The notes beneath the pieces are model-generated. The model did no database searches, was not told the DNA's origin, and worked only from the letters and a program-made list of their open reading frames with translations. Made by a program: the position numbers and the translations under genes. From the NCBI GenBank assembly GCA_023451735.1, contig JAEXYH010000022.1, forward strand, positions 1-16,606: 16,606 nucleotides of DNA, read 5' to 3'. Shown here piece after piece: positions 1-5,751 of the stretch (its first letter is position 1; every line of letters begins with the position of its first letter). The DNA is from Pseudomonadota bacterium. GTDB taxonomy: Bacteria > Pseudomonadota > Alphaproteobacteria > Rhizobiales > Rhizobiaceae.

Positions 1-14
1 AGGAGCTTCCGAAG

Positions 15-230
15 TTGAAGCTCGGCCGGCTGACCCTTTGGAAAGAGGCGACCAACACGAACAGATATTCTGGCCGCAAAATGAGCGACGCCCTCTTCAT
101 AGCGAAGAAGGCGTCGGGTCGTCTCGATATCGGTGACAAGAAAGAGCTCGATAAAGCCGTCTGGCGCAAACCTTATCGGATCAAATTGACGCCAACCTCG
201 CGCTACATCAGGGACAAGCTCTTCTCGTAG
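15..230 (+). CDS. Hypothetical basic protein, possibly 5'-truncated
   Basis: I do not recognise this family. The frame is open from the window edge, so the gene may begin outside. The TTG at 15 has an AGGAG at 1-5 with 9 bases between, so it could also be a complete 71-residue protein. The product is basic and Lys/Arg-rich, with no membrane segment or signal peptide. It ends in a conserved-looking tail with WRKPYRIKL and SRYIRDKLFS. The third codon position is GC-rich in this frame (about 70% by eye), higher than in the minus-strand frame open over the same bases. It stops at 230 and converges on the minus-strand remnant ending at 249, which fits an ordinary end-to-end arrangement. Confidence 0.45.
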   Translation: MKLGRLTLWKEATNTNRYSGRKMSDALFIAKKASGRLDIGDKKELDKAVWRKPYRIKLTPTSRYIRDKLFS

Positions 231-248
231 CAGCGCCATTGCCGCCCG

Positions 249-423
249 TCAGTGGGTTTTGGACTCGCCCCAGTTTTCCGAATCAGGCTTTGGCGTATCG
301 GGAACGCTCGGGTCAGTGGTGTTCTGCGGGTTCTTCTCCCAAGGCTTGTCGCTTTGCGAGAGATTGTACCGATCCTGATGCTCCCGAGGATCGTCGGTCG
401 GGCCTGTCGTTTTTCTTGTGCAT
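249..423 (-). pseudogene. Small hydrophilic protein gene broken by a 4-bp duplication
   Basis: The ATG at 423 has a strong GAGGA site 8 bases upstream and lies 11 bases past the stop of the chimeric gene, so it looks like the last gene of that operon. The first nine codons read MHKKNDRPD. The frame then runs into unrelated sequence and stops at 313. After a tandem CGACCGAC, a second frame reads on from DDPREHQDRYNL through WEKNPQN and ends SENWGESKTH at 249. Removing one CGAC unit joins the two into one polar protein of about 56 residues. Short Pro/Asp/Lys-rich proteins of this type are common hypotheticals in Rhizobiales. Function is unknown. A sequencing error could give the same picture. 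Confidence 0.5.
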
Positions 424-434
424 GATATCCGTCC

Positions 435-1025
435 TCAACTTGTCGCCTTGCCGACATAAGCCAGCGTGACTTTCCCGACATTATCCCGCACCCAATCCGC
501 CATCCTTTGCTCTTCAGCGAGCGACAGGTCGAGGATGCCCTTTGCGCCGGACTGTCCGGCTTGCTGGCTCAGCGCGATCAAGGACACATAGGCCGCGATT
601 TCGAAATTCTCGAAAGCATTGTTGGCGAAGGTGTTCTTGAGGATCTCATCGGGCGCGGCAGAATGGAAAAGGGCAGTGACGTTCGCCACAAGTGACTGGT
701 CGGTGTCTTTCAAAGTCGAATTGTCCTCGCCCAAATCCGCCAGCAGACGTTCGAGACGCGAAATCTGCTCCTTGGTCTCCGCCAGATGGGACCTGATTGC
801 GGCCTTCATATAAGGCGCCACCGATGCGCTCGTCGCGATCTGCAGGATACCCGCTCCCGACCGCAATGCGGACACGCCCGCGAGGATCGCCGCGCCGGGA
901 ACCCGCGCATTGCCGGATATGACCAGCACGCGTCCACGTGCGTCCTTTCCATCACCGTTTTTATGGAGGGGAAGCGGGTTGGCGCGCAGATACTCCACTG
1001 ACAGTTCACGATACGCCATCGTCAT
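435..1025 (-). CDS. Chimera: N-terminal NAD(P)H-hydrate dehydratase joined to C-terminal DUF892 (YciF-like)
   Basis: This is a 196-residue in-frame fusion of two unrelated families. Residues 1-72 match the start of the ADP-dependent NAD(P)H-hydrate dehydratase NnrD: PLPLHKNGDGKDARG, a VLVISGN strand, PGAAILAGVSALRSGAG, then a broken-off SVAPY. From about residue 73 it is the helical C-terminal three quarters of a DUF892/YciF ferritin-like protein: AIRSHLAETKEQ, DEILKNTFANNAFENFEIAAY and EEQRMADWV. NnrD proteins are normally about 280-300 residues, so most of the ATP site and catalytic region is missing. DUF892 proteins are about 165 residues and lack their first helix here. Dehydratase activity is therefore very unlikely and ferroxidase activity doubtful. 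The start is an ATG overlapping the phosphatase stop as ATGA, with a GGAG site upstream, so it is translationally coupled. Confidence 0.8.
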   Translation of the reverse strand: MTMAYRELSVEYLRANPLPLHKNGDGKDARGRVLVISGNARVPGAAILAGVSALRSGAGILQIATSASVAPYMKAAIRSHLAETKEQISRLERLLADLGEDNSTLKDTDQSLVANVTALFHSAAPDEILKNTFANNAFENFEIAAYVSLIALSQQAGQSGAKGILDLSLAEEQRMADWVRDNVGKVTLAYVGKATS

Positions 1026-1822
1026 CGGGCCGCTCCGTTGTCGTCCGGCTCCGCCGTAACGGGCGCACCTTCGCGCTTCAGCGGAGCTACGTGATTGTAC
1101 CTCACCAAGTGCATCGCCTGGTCGCCGTCCTCCAGCCCGTATTCGGTGACGGAGCAATTCGCCACGTCACCCTCGCGATCAATCGCGAGGATCGTCTTCT
1201 CGTCCATCGATTCCAGAAGGTAGCGTAGGCAGAGTACGACGACCTGGTGGGCGACAATAAGCACGCGTTCTTCAGCGTAGTGCAGACTGATAGAGTCGAG
1301 AACGCTCCGAAGCCGCAGCACAACATCCGCCCAGCTCTCGCCTGCCGGGGGGCGGTAGTAGAATTTACCGACGAGCGCGCGCCGCTCCGCTTCTTCCGGG
1401 TGCCGCTGCTCGATACCGGCCCTCGTCAGACGATCGAGGATTCCAAATTCCTTCTCCCGCAGGCGCTCGTCGTGCCCGGTCTTCACGGAGCGATCGCCAG
1501 TGCCGATTATTCGCATGATGATTTCGGTAGTCTGTTGCGCTCGCATGTACGGTGAGCTGAGCACCACGCTCGGCTGTTCATGCGCAGGAATATCCGCGAA
1601 CCACCGCCCTAAAGCTTCCGCCTGCCGTTCACCAAGTGCGCTCAGCGGAACATCGACATCGCGCATATCGATGGCAATGTCAGCCAGTCCGGCCGCGTGG
1701 GCGGCGTCGCGGGCAACATTGCCGGAGCTTTCCCCATGGCGTACAATCCACAGAGCTGCCGGCCAGCGCTTTTTGACGTCCCCTGTTCGCGTTTCCGCAT
1801 CAACCCTCACACGTGCCTCCAT
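1022..1822 (-). CDS. Histidine phosphatase family protein (phosphoglycerate mutase-like)
   Basis: The 266-residue protein belongs to the histidine phosphatase superfamily, cytoplasmic enzymes that move phosphate through a phosphohistidine. The signature RHGESSGN is at 28-35, with catalytic His29. VLSSPYMRAQQT at about 87-98 supplies the second Arg. RLREKEFG near 120-127 carries the acidic residue, and the second catalytic His is in VAHQ at about 190-193. The substrate cannot be deduced. The family includes sugar, nucleotide and small-metabolite phosphatases. Its stop overlaps the next start (ATGA at 1025-1022). A phosphatase next to nnrD is a recurring arrangement in alphaproteobacteria, so the pair probably predates the fusion downstream. 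The first 20 residues are polar and variable, so the exact start is less sure. Confidence 0.9.
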   Translation of the reverse strand: MEARVRVDAETRTGDVKKRWPAALWIVRHGESSGNVARDAAHAAGLADIAIDMRDVDVPLSALGERQAEALGRWFADIPAHEQPSVVLSSPYMRAQQTTEIIMRIIGTGDRSVKTGHDERLREKEFGILDRLTRAGIEQRHPEEAERRALVGKFYYRPPAGESWADVVLRLRSVLDSISLHYAEERVLIVAHQVVVLCLRYLLESMDEKTILAIDREGDVANCSVTEYGLEDGDQAMHLVRYNHVAPLKREGAPVTAEPDDNGAAR

Positions 1823-1964
1823 TGCGCCAGCTCGCCTTTCGCCCCCAGGGCATCATTCGAATAATCGACACAGTGTCGCGAATATTCGCAGCGGCTCGAC
1901 TGCGATCGCGATCATGATAAGCGGCGACGGTTCGTCCTTCGTCATTGGGCTTTCTGAAGTTCAT
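1800..1964 (-). CDS. Possible small protein, 54 aa
   Basis: I do not recognise this reading frame. It starts MNFRKPNDEGRTVAAYHD and is rich in Arg and Asp. The main support is position: its ATG (1964-1962) overlaps the stop of the upstream frame (1963-1961) as ATGA, and its own stop at 1800 lies 23 bases inside the phosphatase gene. Chained overlaps like this are typical of a translationally coupled operon. Against it, the Shine-Dalgarno sequence is poor and codon use is weakly biased. It may only be a leader that carries ribosomes to the phosphatase start. Confidence 0.28.
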   Translation of the reverse strand: MNFRKPNDEGRTVAAYHDRDRSRAAANIRDTVSIIRMMPWGRKASWRNGGTCEG

Positions 1965-2216
1965 CGGCTCAGTCCGTTGGCCTGGCGGCCCGTCTGGGCG
2001 TTCAGGGGTCCCTTGCGCTTACCAAGCAGCCTTGCAGGGATCGGGTCTTCGGTGCCCGGTAGGGGCCCGCTTCGCGCGTCCGCGCCGTGCTGGGCGATTT
2101 TGTGCTGGGTCGGATTCTCGCACGAGATGGCCGGATAGCTCTTTGCCCGCAGGCGAGAATGCATCGTCTGAACCTTTCCGGATGTCCCAGCTGTCGGTGT
2201 GCATGCCGTTTGCCAT
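1961..2216 (-). pseudogene. Small hypothetical gene with an apparent frameshift
   Basis: From the ATG at 2216 (GGAGG just upstream, only 4 bases of spacing), a frame reads MANGMHTDSWDIRKGSDD and then AFSPAGKELSGHLV with GC-rich third positions. Beyond about 2115 that frame loses its codon bias. The neighbouring frame gains it and reads ENPTQHKIAQHGADARSGP, then GTEDPIPARLLGKRKG and ends GRQANGLSR at 1961. Skipping one base near the GTGCGAGAA at about 2110-2118 joins the halves into a polar protein of about 85 residues. A GGAAC-N16-CATTGG promoter candidate lies just upstream. The family is not recognised. Either the gene is broken or the sequence has a 1-base error. The unshifted frame alone would give a 65-residue protein ending near 2019. 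Confidence 0.4.
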
Positions 2217-2236
2217 GGCGCCTCCGTTCCGAGGCT

Positions 2237-2263
2237 CCAATGATCGTATGCCGGCGTCGTTCC
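2237..2263 (-). promoter_or_regulatory. Candidate EcfG-type promoter for the 2216-249 gene string
   Basis: On the minus strand GGAAC (2263-2259) is followed after 16 bases by CATTGG (2242-2237), 21 bases before the ATG at 2216. The known EcfG consensus is GGAAC-N16/17-CGTT. The -35 element is perfect and the -10 element differs at one position. A stress promoter would suit a string that ends in a DUF892-type gene. Confidence 0.35.
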
Positions 2264-2716
2264 AAATTGCGCAGCACCGTGCGGAACGAGGTTGCCGAAA
2301 AATGCTTGACCGGCGCGCCGGAGCGCCGGCGAGACTGTCGGCCTCGGGAACGGTCCCGTCGTCGCTTGAGCCTAAGGCTTCAGGTGACGAAGCGACTTCG
2401 GAATTCGATACGACCGTCGTACAGACTGATGGGTTTCATGGAAGCGGAAACCGACGAAGCACTCGATCTCACGCCTGCATGATGCGACGCCAACGCCAGG
2501 CCGCCGCCTAACGCCATGTGATCACGATCCGAAGCGTTCTCGGCTAAGGGAGTAAGGTTCAACATGGATTTCCGGGTCTCGGCCGGAGCGGTGACCGCCG
2601 TGCTTATCGCTGGCGGGGAGCCTGAAGATACTCTGCAGCGTCTTGCAATCTTGGTCGTTGCGTTTCCAATTAACCTCTGTTTGGGCAATTGCATTGCGAT
2701 GGCGTCGCCGCCGGTC
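2264..2716. other. Gene-poor spacer
   Basis: No convincing gene lies here. Short frames exist on both strands, but none has both a good ribosome site and consistent codon bias. The stretch contains a 12-base perfect palindrome, CCGGCGCGCCGG at 2310-2321, followed at once by AGCGCCGGCG. This GC-rich repeat could fold in RNA, but no poly-T follows it. Confidence 0.5.
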
Positions 2717-3436
2717 TCAAACGCGTTCCGCGATCGCCAAGGCATTTCCCAGAGCGGCACCTGCTGCAGTGTTGTCGAAGATGCACCAATTCGCGACTGA
2801 AGGGGCGTGGCTCAACCGTTCAACGATGCCATCGATCGCTGCCTGGTCGTAGTCGGAATTGTAAATCCTCGGGCCGCCGTGGAGACGGTAGTAGATCAAG
2901 CCGTCCCACCCACCTGGCTCCCCGTTGCCGTGAAGCACCGGGTGGGCGGCCACGCGGGCGACGCGCCGCCGTTTTAAGAATGCGTCCGTATCCTTGGTGA
3001 ACCAACTCGAGTGACGGGGCTCGACGGCAATCGCGGCAGGCAAGACTGTATGTGCTCGATCGAAAAATAATCGAGCGGTATCAGCATTGAAAGCAAGCTT
3101 GGGCGGGAGCTGCACGAGTATGACGCCTAACTTGTCTCCAAGGCCCGCTACCTCTTCGGCGAAAGTCTGACGGAGCTCTTCAGTGTCAACCAGACCATTG
3201 TCGTGTGTAACAACTTTGGGCACCTTTACGGAGAACCGAAAATCTTGTCCCACCGTTTCTGCCCACCTCGCGTAGGTGGCCCGTCGGTGGGATCGAGAGA
3301 ATGAAGAATTGATCTCTACGGCTCGAAGGCGTGATGCGTAGCGTTCAAGATGACTCCCTTTAGATATGAAGTCGCCGGAATATGCTGCGGGGATGGACCA
3401 CCCGGCCGTCCCGACATGTCGTGCCGCGCGTACCAT
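2717..3436 (-). CDS. DUF72 domain protein (YecE family)
   Basis: The 239-residue protein covers the whole DUF72 family, a TIM-barrel-like fold of unknown activity. Landmarks are VGTAGWSIPAAY near the N-terminus, YASRLRAVEINSSFSRSHRR, FRFSVKVPKVVTH, LGDKLGVILVQLPPKL, IAVEPRHSSWF, YYRLHGGPRIY and the C-terminal ANWCIFDNTAAGAALGNAL. These are the usual conserved blocks, so the protein looks intact. I chose the ATG at 3436 because a GGAGGGG site lies just before it. An upstream ATG at 3466 has no such site. It is transcribed alone in the minus direction and is separated from the next upstream gene by a strong terminator. Its function is not established in any bacterium I know of. Confidence 0.93.
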   Translation of the reverse strand: MVRAARHVGTAGWSIPAAYSGDFISKGSHLERYASRLRAVEINSSFSRSHRRATYARWAETVGQDFRFSVKVPKVVTHDNGLVDTEELRQTFAEEVAGLGDKLGVILVQLPPKLAFNADTARLFFDRAHTVLPAAIAVEPRHSSWFTKDTDAFLKRRRVARVAAHPVLHGNGEPGGWDGLIYYRLHGGPRIYNSDYDQAAIDGIVERLSHAPSVANWCIFDNTAAGAALGNALAIAERV

Positions 3437-3462
3437 GGCCCCTCCATCATATACTGCCAATT

Positions 3463-3493
3463 CCAAAAGAATGGCCCGCCGAAGCGGGCCATT
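3463..3493 (-). terminator. Strong rho-independent terminator with UUCG loop
   Basis: A perfect 10-bp stem, AATGGCCCGC (3484-3493 in minus sense) against its complement at 3470-3479, closes a C(UUCG)G tetraloop, an unusually stable RNA loop. Minus-strand CTTTTGG follows. The hairpin begins 5 bases after the stop of the general-stress gene at 3499, so it ends that operon and insulates the DUF72 gene. Confidence 0.85.
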
Positions 3494-3498
3494 GTATC

Positions 3499-4101
3499 TT
3501 AACGATACAAAGTTCGTTCCTTTCGGACTTCATCGGCGCCGTAGGGCTGGCTCGCCGGATCATACCCAGTCCAACCGCTCTTCTGCCAAGCGGCGCTGCG
3601 ATCTTGCAGGTTCACCGAAGACGTATCCAGAATGGGATCCAAACGGGCTTTGTCTACATCGGCGACTTTGGCGGTCACCAACGAACCGCCGCGGCGGACG
3701 CCCTCGGCGTAAAGCGGAGCCTCGTCGTCCGATACGCCAGCCTGGGTCAGCGCACCGACAAGACCGCCCGTCGCTGCGCCCGCAGCAGCGCCAACCGCCG
3801 TCGCAGCCAGCCAGCCGGCCGCGACAACCGGTCCGAGACCGGGGATGGCAAGCAGGCCAAGGCCGGCAAGCAGGCCTGCAGCACCGCCAAGGCCGGCGCC
3901 GACGCCAGCACCGGTGCCCGCCGCTTCGGCACGGTCATCAACGCCGTCGCCGTCGCGGTCCTTCTTGCCATCGAACCAGCCGTCCGAGTTGTTTGCGACG
4001 ATGCTGATGTCGGAGTGAGGAACGCCGGCGGCTTCGAGCTTCGTAACGGCGGCCTGGGCGTCAGAGTAGTTGTCGTACAAACGAGAAATGGTCGTTGTCA
4101 T
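3499..4101 (-). CDS. General stress protein-like, glycine-zipper protein
   Basis: The 200-residue protein has a mosaic structure. Residues 1-40 (ISRLYDNYSDAQAAVTKLEA then GVPHSDISIVANN) resemble the general stress protein 17M/YflT N-terminal domain. Residues 44-60 form an acidic DGKKDRDGDGVDD stretch that looks like a calcium-binding Asp loop. Residues 61-115 are almost all Gly, Ala and Leu, a glycine-zipper hydrophobic segment that could insert into or lie on a membrane. The C-terminal part (VSDDEAPLYAEGVRRGGSLV, then KVADVDKARLDPIL) resembles the hydrophilic tail found in such proteins. A GGGAG site precedes the ATG. It is the second gene of an operon, 12 bases after the PepSY-like gene, and ends at a strong terminator. 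Localisation is inferred. Confidence 0.85.
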   Translation of the reverse strand: MTTTISRLYDNYSDAQAAVTKLEAAGVPHSDISIVANNSDGWFDGKKDRDGDGVDDRAEAAGTGAGVGAGLGGAAGLLAGLGLLAIPGLGPVVAAGWLAATAVGAAAGAATGGLVGALTQAGVSDDEAPLYAEGVRRGGSLVTAKVADVDKARLDPILDTSSVNLQDRSAAWQKSGWTGYDPASQPYGADEVRKERTLYR

Positions 4102-4113
4102 GTTACTTCTCCC

Positions 4114-4431
4114 TTACTTGGCCGCGTTCACGTTGCCCTGGAAATCGACGCTAATGCCGGTCGTCATGCCACCCTTGGAGGCCTTGCCGCGCCAGACGCC
4201 GTTGTCGTCCTTCTTCAGCTCCGTCACGTTGCCGTAGCCAGCCTTCTCGATGGCCGACTTGGCTTGGCCTTCGGTGAAAGAATTGCGACCGGCGACTGGT
4301 GCGTTCGAGTTTTTCTGCTCTGTGTTGACGGCGCTGTTGTTCGGCCCGTCCTTGGCCGGCGGGTTCTGCGCGAAAGCGGCCGCGGAGACGAGCAGGGAGG
4401 CGGCTACGATAAGATTGGAGATCGGTTTCAT
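4114..4431 (-). CDS. Small secreted PepSY-like protein
   Basis: The 105-residue precursor has a clear signal peptide: Lys2, a hydrophobic core LIVAASLLVSAAAFA, and cleavage probably after AFA (residue 22). The mature part has a Pro/Asn-rich linker and then a compact domain (FTEGQAKSAIEKAGYGNV, ELKKDDNGVWRGKAS, ISVDFQGNV) that resembles a single PepSY-type repeat. A periplasmic location follows from the signal peptide. The function of such small proteins is unknown. The ATG at 4431 was chosen over an in-frame upstream ATG because GAGGA lies 7 bases before it and the signal peptide begins there. It is the first gene of the stress operon, and a good GGAAC-type promoter lies 34 bases upstream. 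Confidence 0.85.
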   Translation of the reverse strand: MKPISNLIVAASLLVSAAAFAQNPPAKDGPNNSAVNTEQKNSNAPVAGRNSFTEGQAKSAIEKAGYGNVTELKKDDNGVWRGKASKGGMTTGISVDFQGNVNAAK

Positions 4432-4464
4432 GCAAATCCTCACATGTTGGTGACGGGCCCTTCC

Positions 4465-4489
4465 AACATCTTCGAACATGCTCGGTTCC
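4465..4489 (-). promoter_or_regulatory. Candidate EcfG general-stress promoter
   Basis: Minus-strand GGAAC (4489-4485) and GTT (4467-4465) are separated by 17 bases, equivalent to GGAAC-N16-TGTT. The consensus for EcfG, the alphaproteobacterial general-stress sigma factor, is GGAAC-N16/17-CGTT. The -10 element ends 34 bases before the start of the secreted protein gene. The product of the second gene is itself general-stress-like, which supports the reading. Confidence 0.6.
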
Positions 4490-4613
4490 GTCCCTATAAG
4501 TTTGAAGTACACGGTCGGGTCGGAAATCAATGCGTTGGCCGTGGTTGGTCCGATCCTTGTATGGGGAATACTGTGCCGCTTGCCTCGCAAGCGAACAACG
4601 AAGGATGCACCCG

Positions 4614-5183
4614 ATGCCGAATGCCGCCCTCAAGACCGAAGACTTCCGTTCGCCGGCCGTCATGCTTTCCGGCGTCGTCGACTACGACATGTACAGGAGT
4701 TTCCGCCAACAGCTCGACCAAGCGGGTGAAAGAACGCTCGTCGTTTGCGAATTGTCGACCTTGGGCGGCGACCCGGAGGTCGCACGCATGATGGGAGAAG
4801 ACATCCGGTTCAACAGCGAGTTGGCTCCCGACCGGAGATACGTGTTTTTAGGGAAGGCCGCGATCTACTCTGCCGGTGTAACATTTATGAGCTATTTTGT
4901 CCGGGAGAACCGCTACGTCACGCGTGGGAGCCGTCTGATGATCCACGAGCGCAAACTGTCGAAGACTTTAACAATCGATGGGCCTCTCACGACTTGCCGG
5001 GCGACCGTCGAGGCGACGCTGAACGAGATCGAGTGCTCGATAGCGATCCAGAATGAGGGCTTCGAGAATCTCGTGCGTGGCTCGCATGTGTCGATGGAAG
5101 ACCTGCTGAAGAAGGCTCCGAGCAACTGGTATCTCGAGGCGAACGAAGCACGCGAGCTCGGGATCATCGCATCCATTTTATGA
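4614..5183 (+). CDS. ClpP/S14-like serine protease-fold protein
   Basis: The 189-residue protein has the ClpP/SppA/crotonase fold signature. CELSTLGGDP (45-54) is the oxyanion-hole strand. AAIYSAGVTFM (82-92) holds the probable catalytic Ser86, and RLMIHERKL (107-115) holds the probable catalytic His111, in the order and spacing of ClpP. The rest is divergent: ClpP is about 200 residues and has different N-terminal loops for ClpA/X docking, and I cannot assign the third catalytic residue. It may cleave peptides with or without an AAA+ partner. None is encoded nearby. The ATG at 4614 has AAGGA 8 bases before it. An ATG at 4605 overlaps that site and is less likely. The gene is transcribed away from the stress operon and shares its spacer. 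Confidence 0.8.
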   Translation: MPNAALKTEDFRSPAVMLSGVVDYDMYRSFRQQLDQAGERTLVVCELSTLGGDPEVARMMGEDIRFNSELAPDRRYVFLGKAAIYSAGVTFMSYFVRENRYVTRGSRLMIHERKLSKTLTIDGPLTTCRATVEATLNEIECSIAIQNEGFENLVRGSHVSMEDLLKKAPSNWYLEANEARELGIIASIL

Positions 5184-5526
5184 CGCGGTAAAGCAGCGTT
5201 CAGTCGCAATGCTGGCGACGTGTCCTGCCTCGTTTGCATCCCCGCGCCTAGCAGGAATGCCTACGAGGTCCTCCTTTTGAGGAGTCTGAAGCTGCGCGAA
5301 AAGGGCGGCGGGGAAAACCCGTGGGTTTGGGGCGGGGAGCGTGAAGCCACCGATATGGTCTGCAGTGCACAATGATTCACCTGGCTGAAGGAAGCGCCCC
5401 ATAAAGCGCTATGTCTTCCATCGCAGCGAACAATCCGCAGCTTCTGTGGAACGAGCGCGCGACGTGAACATTGCACCGTCGCCCGACACTGACGGCCGGC
5501 CTGCCGGCTCCTTTTGAGAGGCTTTC
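5184..5526. other. Spacer before the membrane-protein operon
   Basis: No gene is supported here. It holds a promoter candidate (5448-5472) and a short GC hairpin (5495-5508) followed by TCCTTTT, which sits between that promoter and the ribosome site at 5516-5521. The hairpin could attenuate transcription or end read-through, but its stem has only 5 perfect pairs. Confidence 0.45.
5448..5472 (+). promoter_or_regulatory. Weak candidate EcfG-type promoter
   Basis: GGAAC (5448-5452) is followed after 16 bases by CATT (5469-5472), one base off the CGTT consensus. It lies 54 bases before the ATG at 5527. Confidence 0.3.
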
Positions 5527-5751
5527 ATGACCGACGATCAGACGCCCTCCGTGACCGAGCAATTGTCGGACGTCACGTCGACAGTAACAGAGACCGTGAA
5601 GTCTGCCGCGAGCACCATAAAAGGCGCGATTGAGGAGGGCCGGAAGCCCGGTAACTCGCTCGACACTTTAAGCAAGGTCGTGCGCCAGGCGCCCCTCGCG
5701 GCATTGGTTGTCGCATTTTTGGTCGGGCGAGCCTCTAAAAGGCGCTGGTGA
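5527..5751 (+). CDS. Small membrane-anchored protein, DUF883 (ElaB/YqjD)-like
   Basis: The 74-residue protein has an amphipathic N-terminal half rich in Thr, Val and Ser (SVTEQLSDVTSTVTETVKS). A single C-terminal membrane helix (APLAALVVAFLVGRA, about 55-69) follows, and it ends in SKRRW. This is the layout of DUF883/ElaB-YqjD proteins, which are inner-membrane tail-anchored and in E. coli bind ribosomes in stationary phase. Homology is by architecture, not a clear motif. GAGAGG lies 5 bases before the ATG. Its stop overlaps the next start as TGATG, so the two are coupled, as yqjD and yqjE are in enterobacteria. Confidence 0.75.
   Translation: MTDDQTPSVTEQLSDVTSTVTETVKSAASTIKGAIEEGRKPGNSLDTLSKVVRQAPLAALVVAFLVGRASKRRW

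Noticed and set aside
203..481. Minus-strand frame of 92 codons
   Set aside because: It is the wrong frame across the small broken gene and the end of the chimera, and has no ribosome site.
1026..1157. Upstream extension of the chimeric gene's frame to 1157
   Set aside because: It lies inside the phosphatase coding region and reads as Arg-rich noise. The ATGA start at 1025 is far better.
2283..2307. GGAAC-N16-GCTT on the plus strand
   Set aside because: It matches the loose promoter pattern, but no supported gene follows. It shows that the loose form occurs by chance.
2310..2330. GC-rich palindrome as a possible REP element or origin
   Set aside because: Only one copy is seen in the window, with no iterons, no transposase and no T-run, so it is reported only as a feature of the spacer.
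2380..2760. Minus-strand frame of 126 codons downstream of the DUF72 gene
   Set aside because: It overlaps that gene's end, has no ribosome site, and shows no sensible domain pattern.
2564..2800. Plus-strand frame of 78 codons with a partly hydrophobic middle
   Set aside because: It overlaps the end of the DUF72 gene by 84 bases, its ribosome site is moderate, and only its first 20 codons look biased. Not enough to call a gene.
3382..4791. Long plus-strand frame of 469 codons opposite the stress operon
   Set aside because: It is antisense to two genes with clear families, ribosome sites, a promoter and a terminator. Its translation has no domain features and is a by-product of their GC-rich codons.
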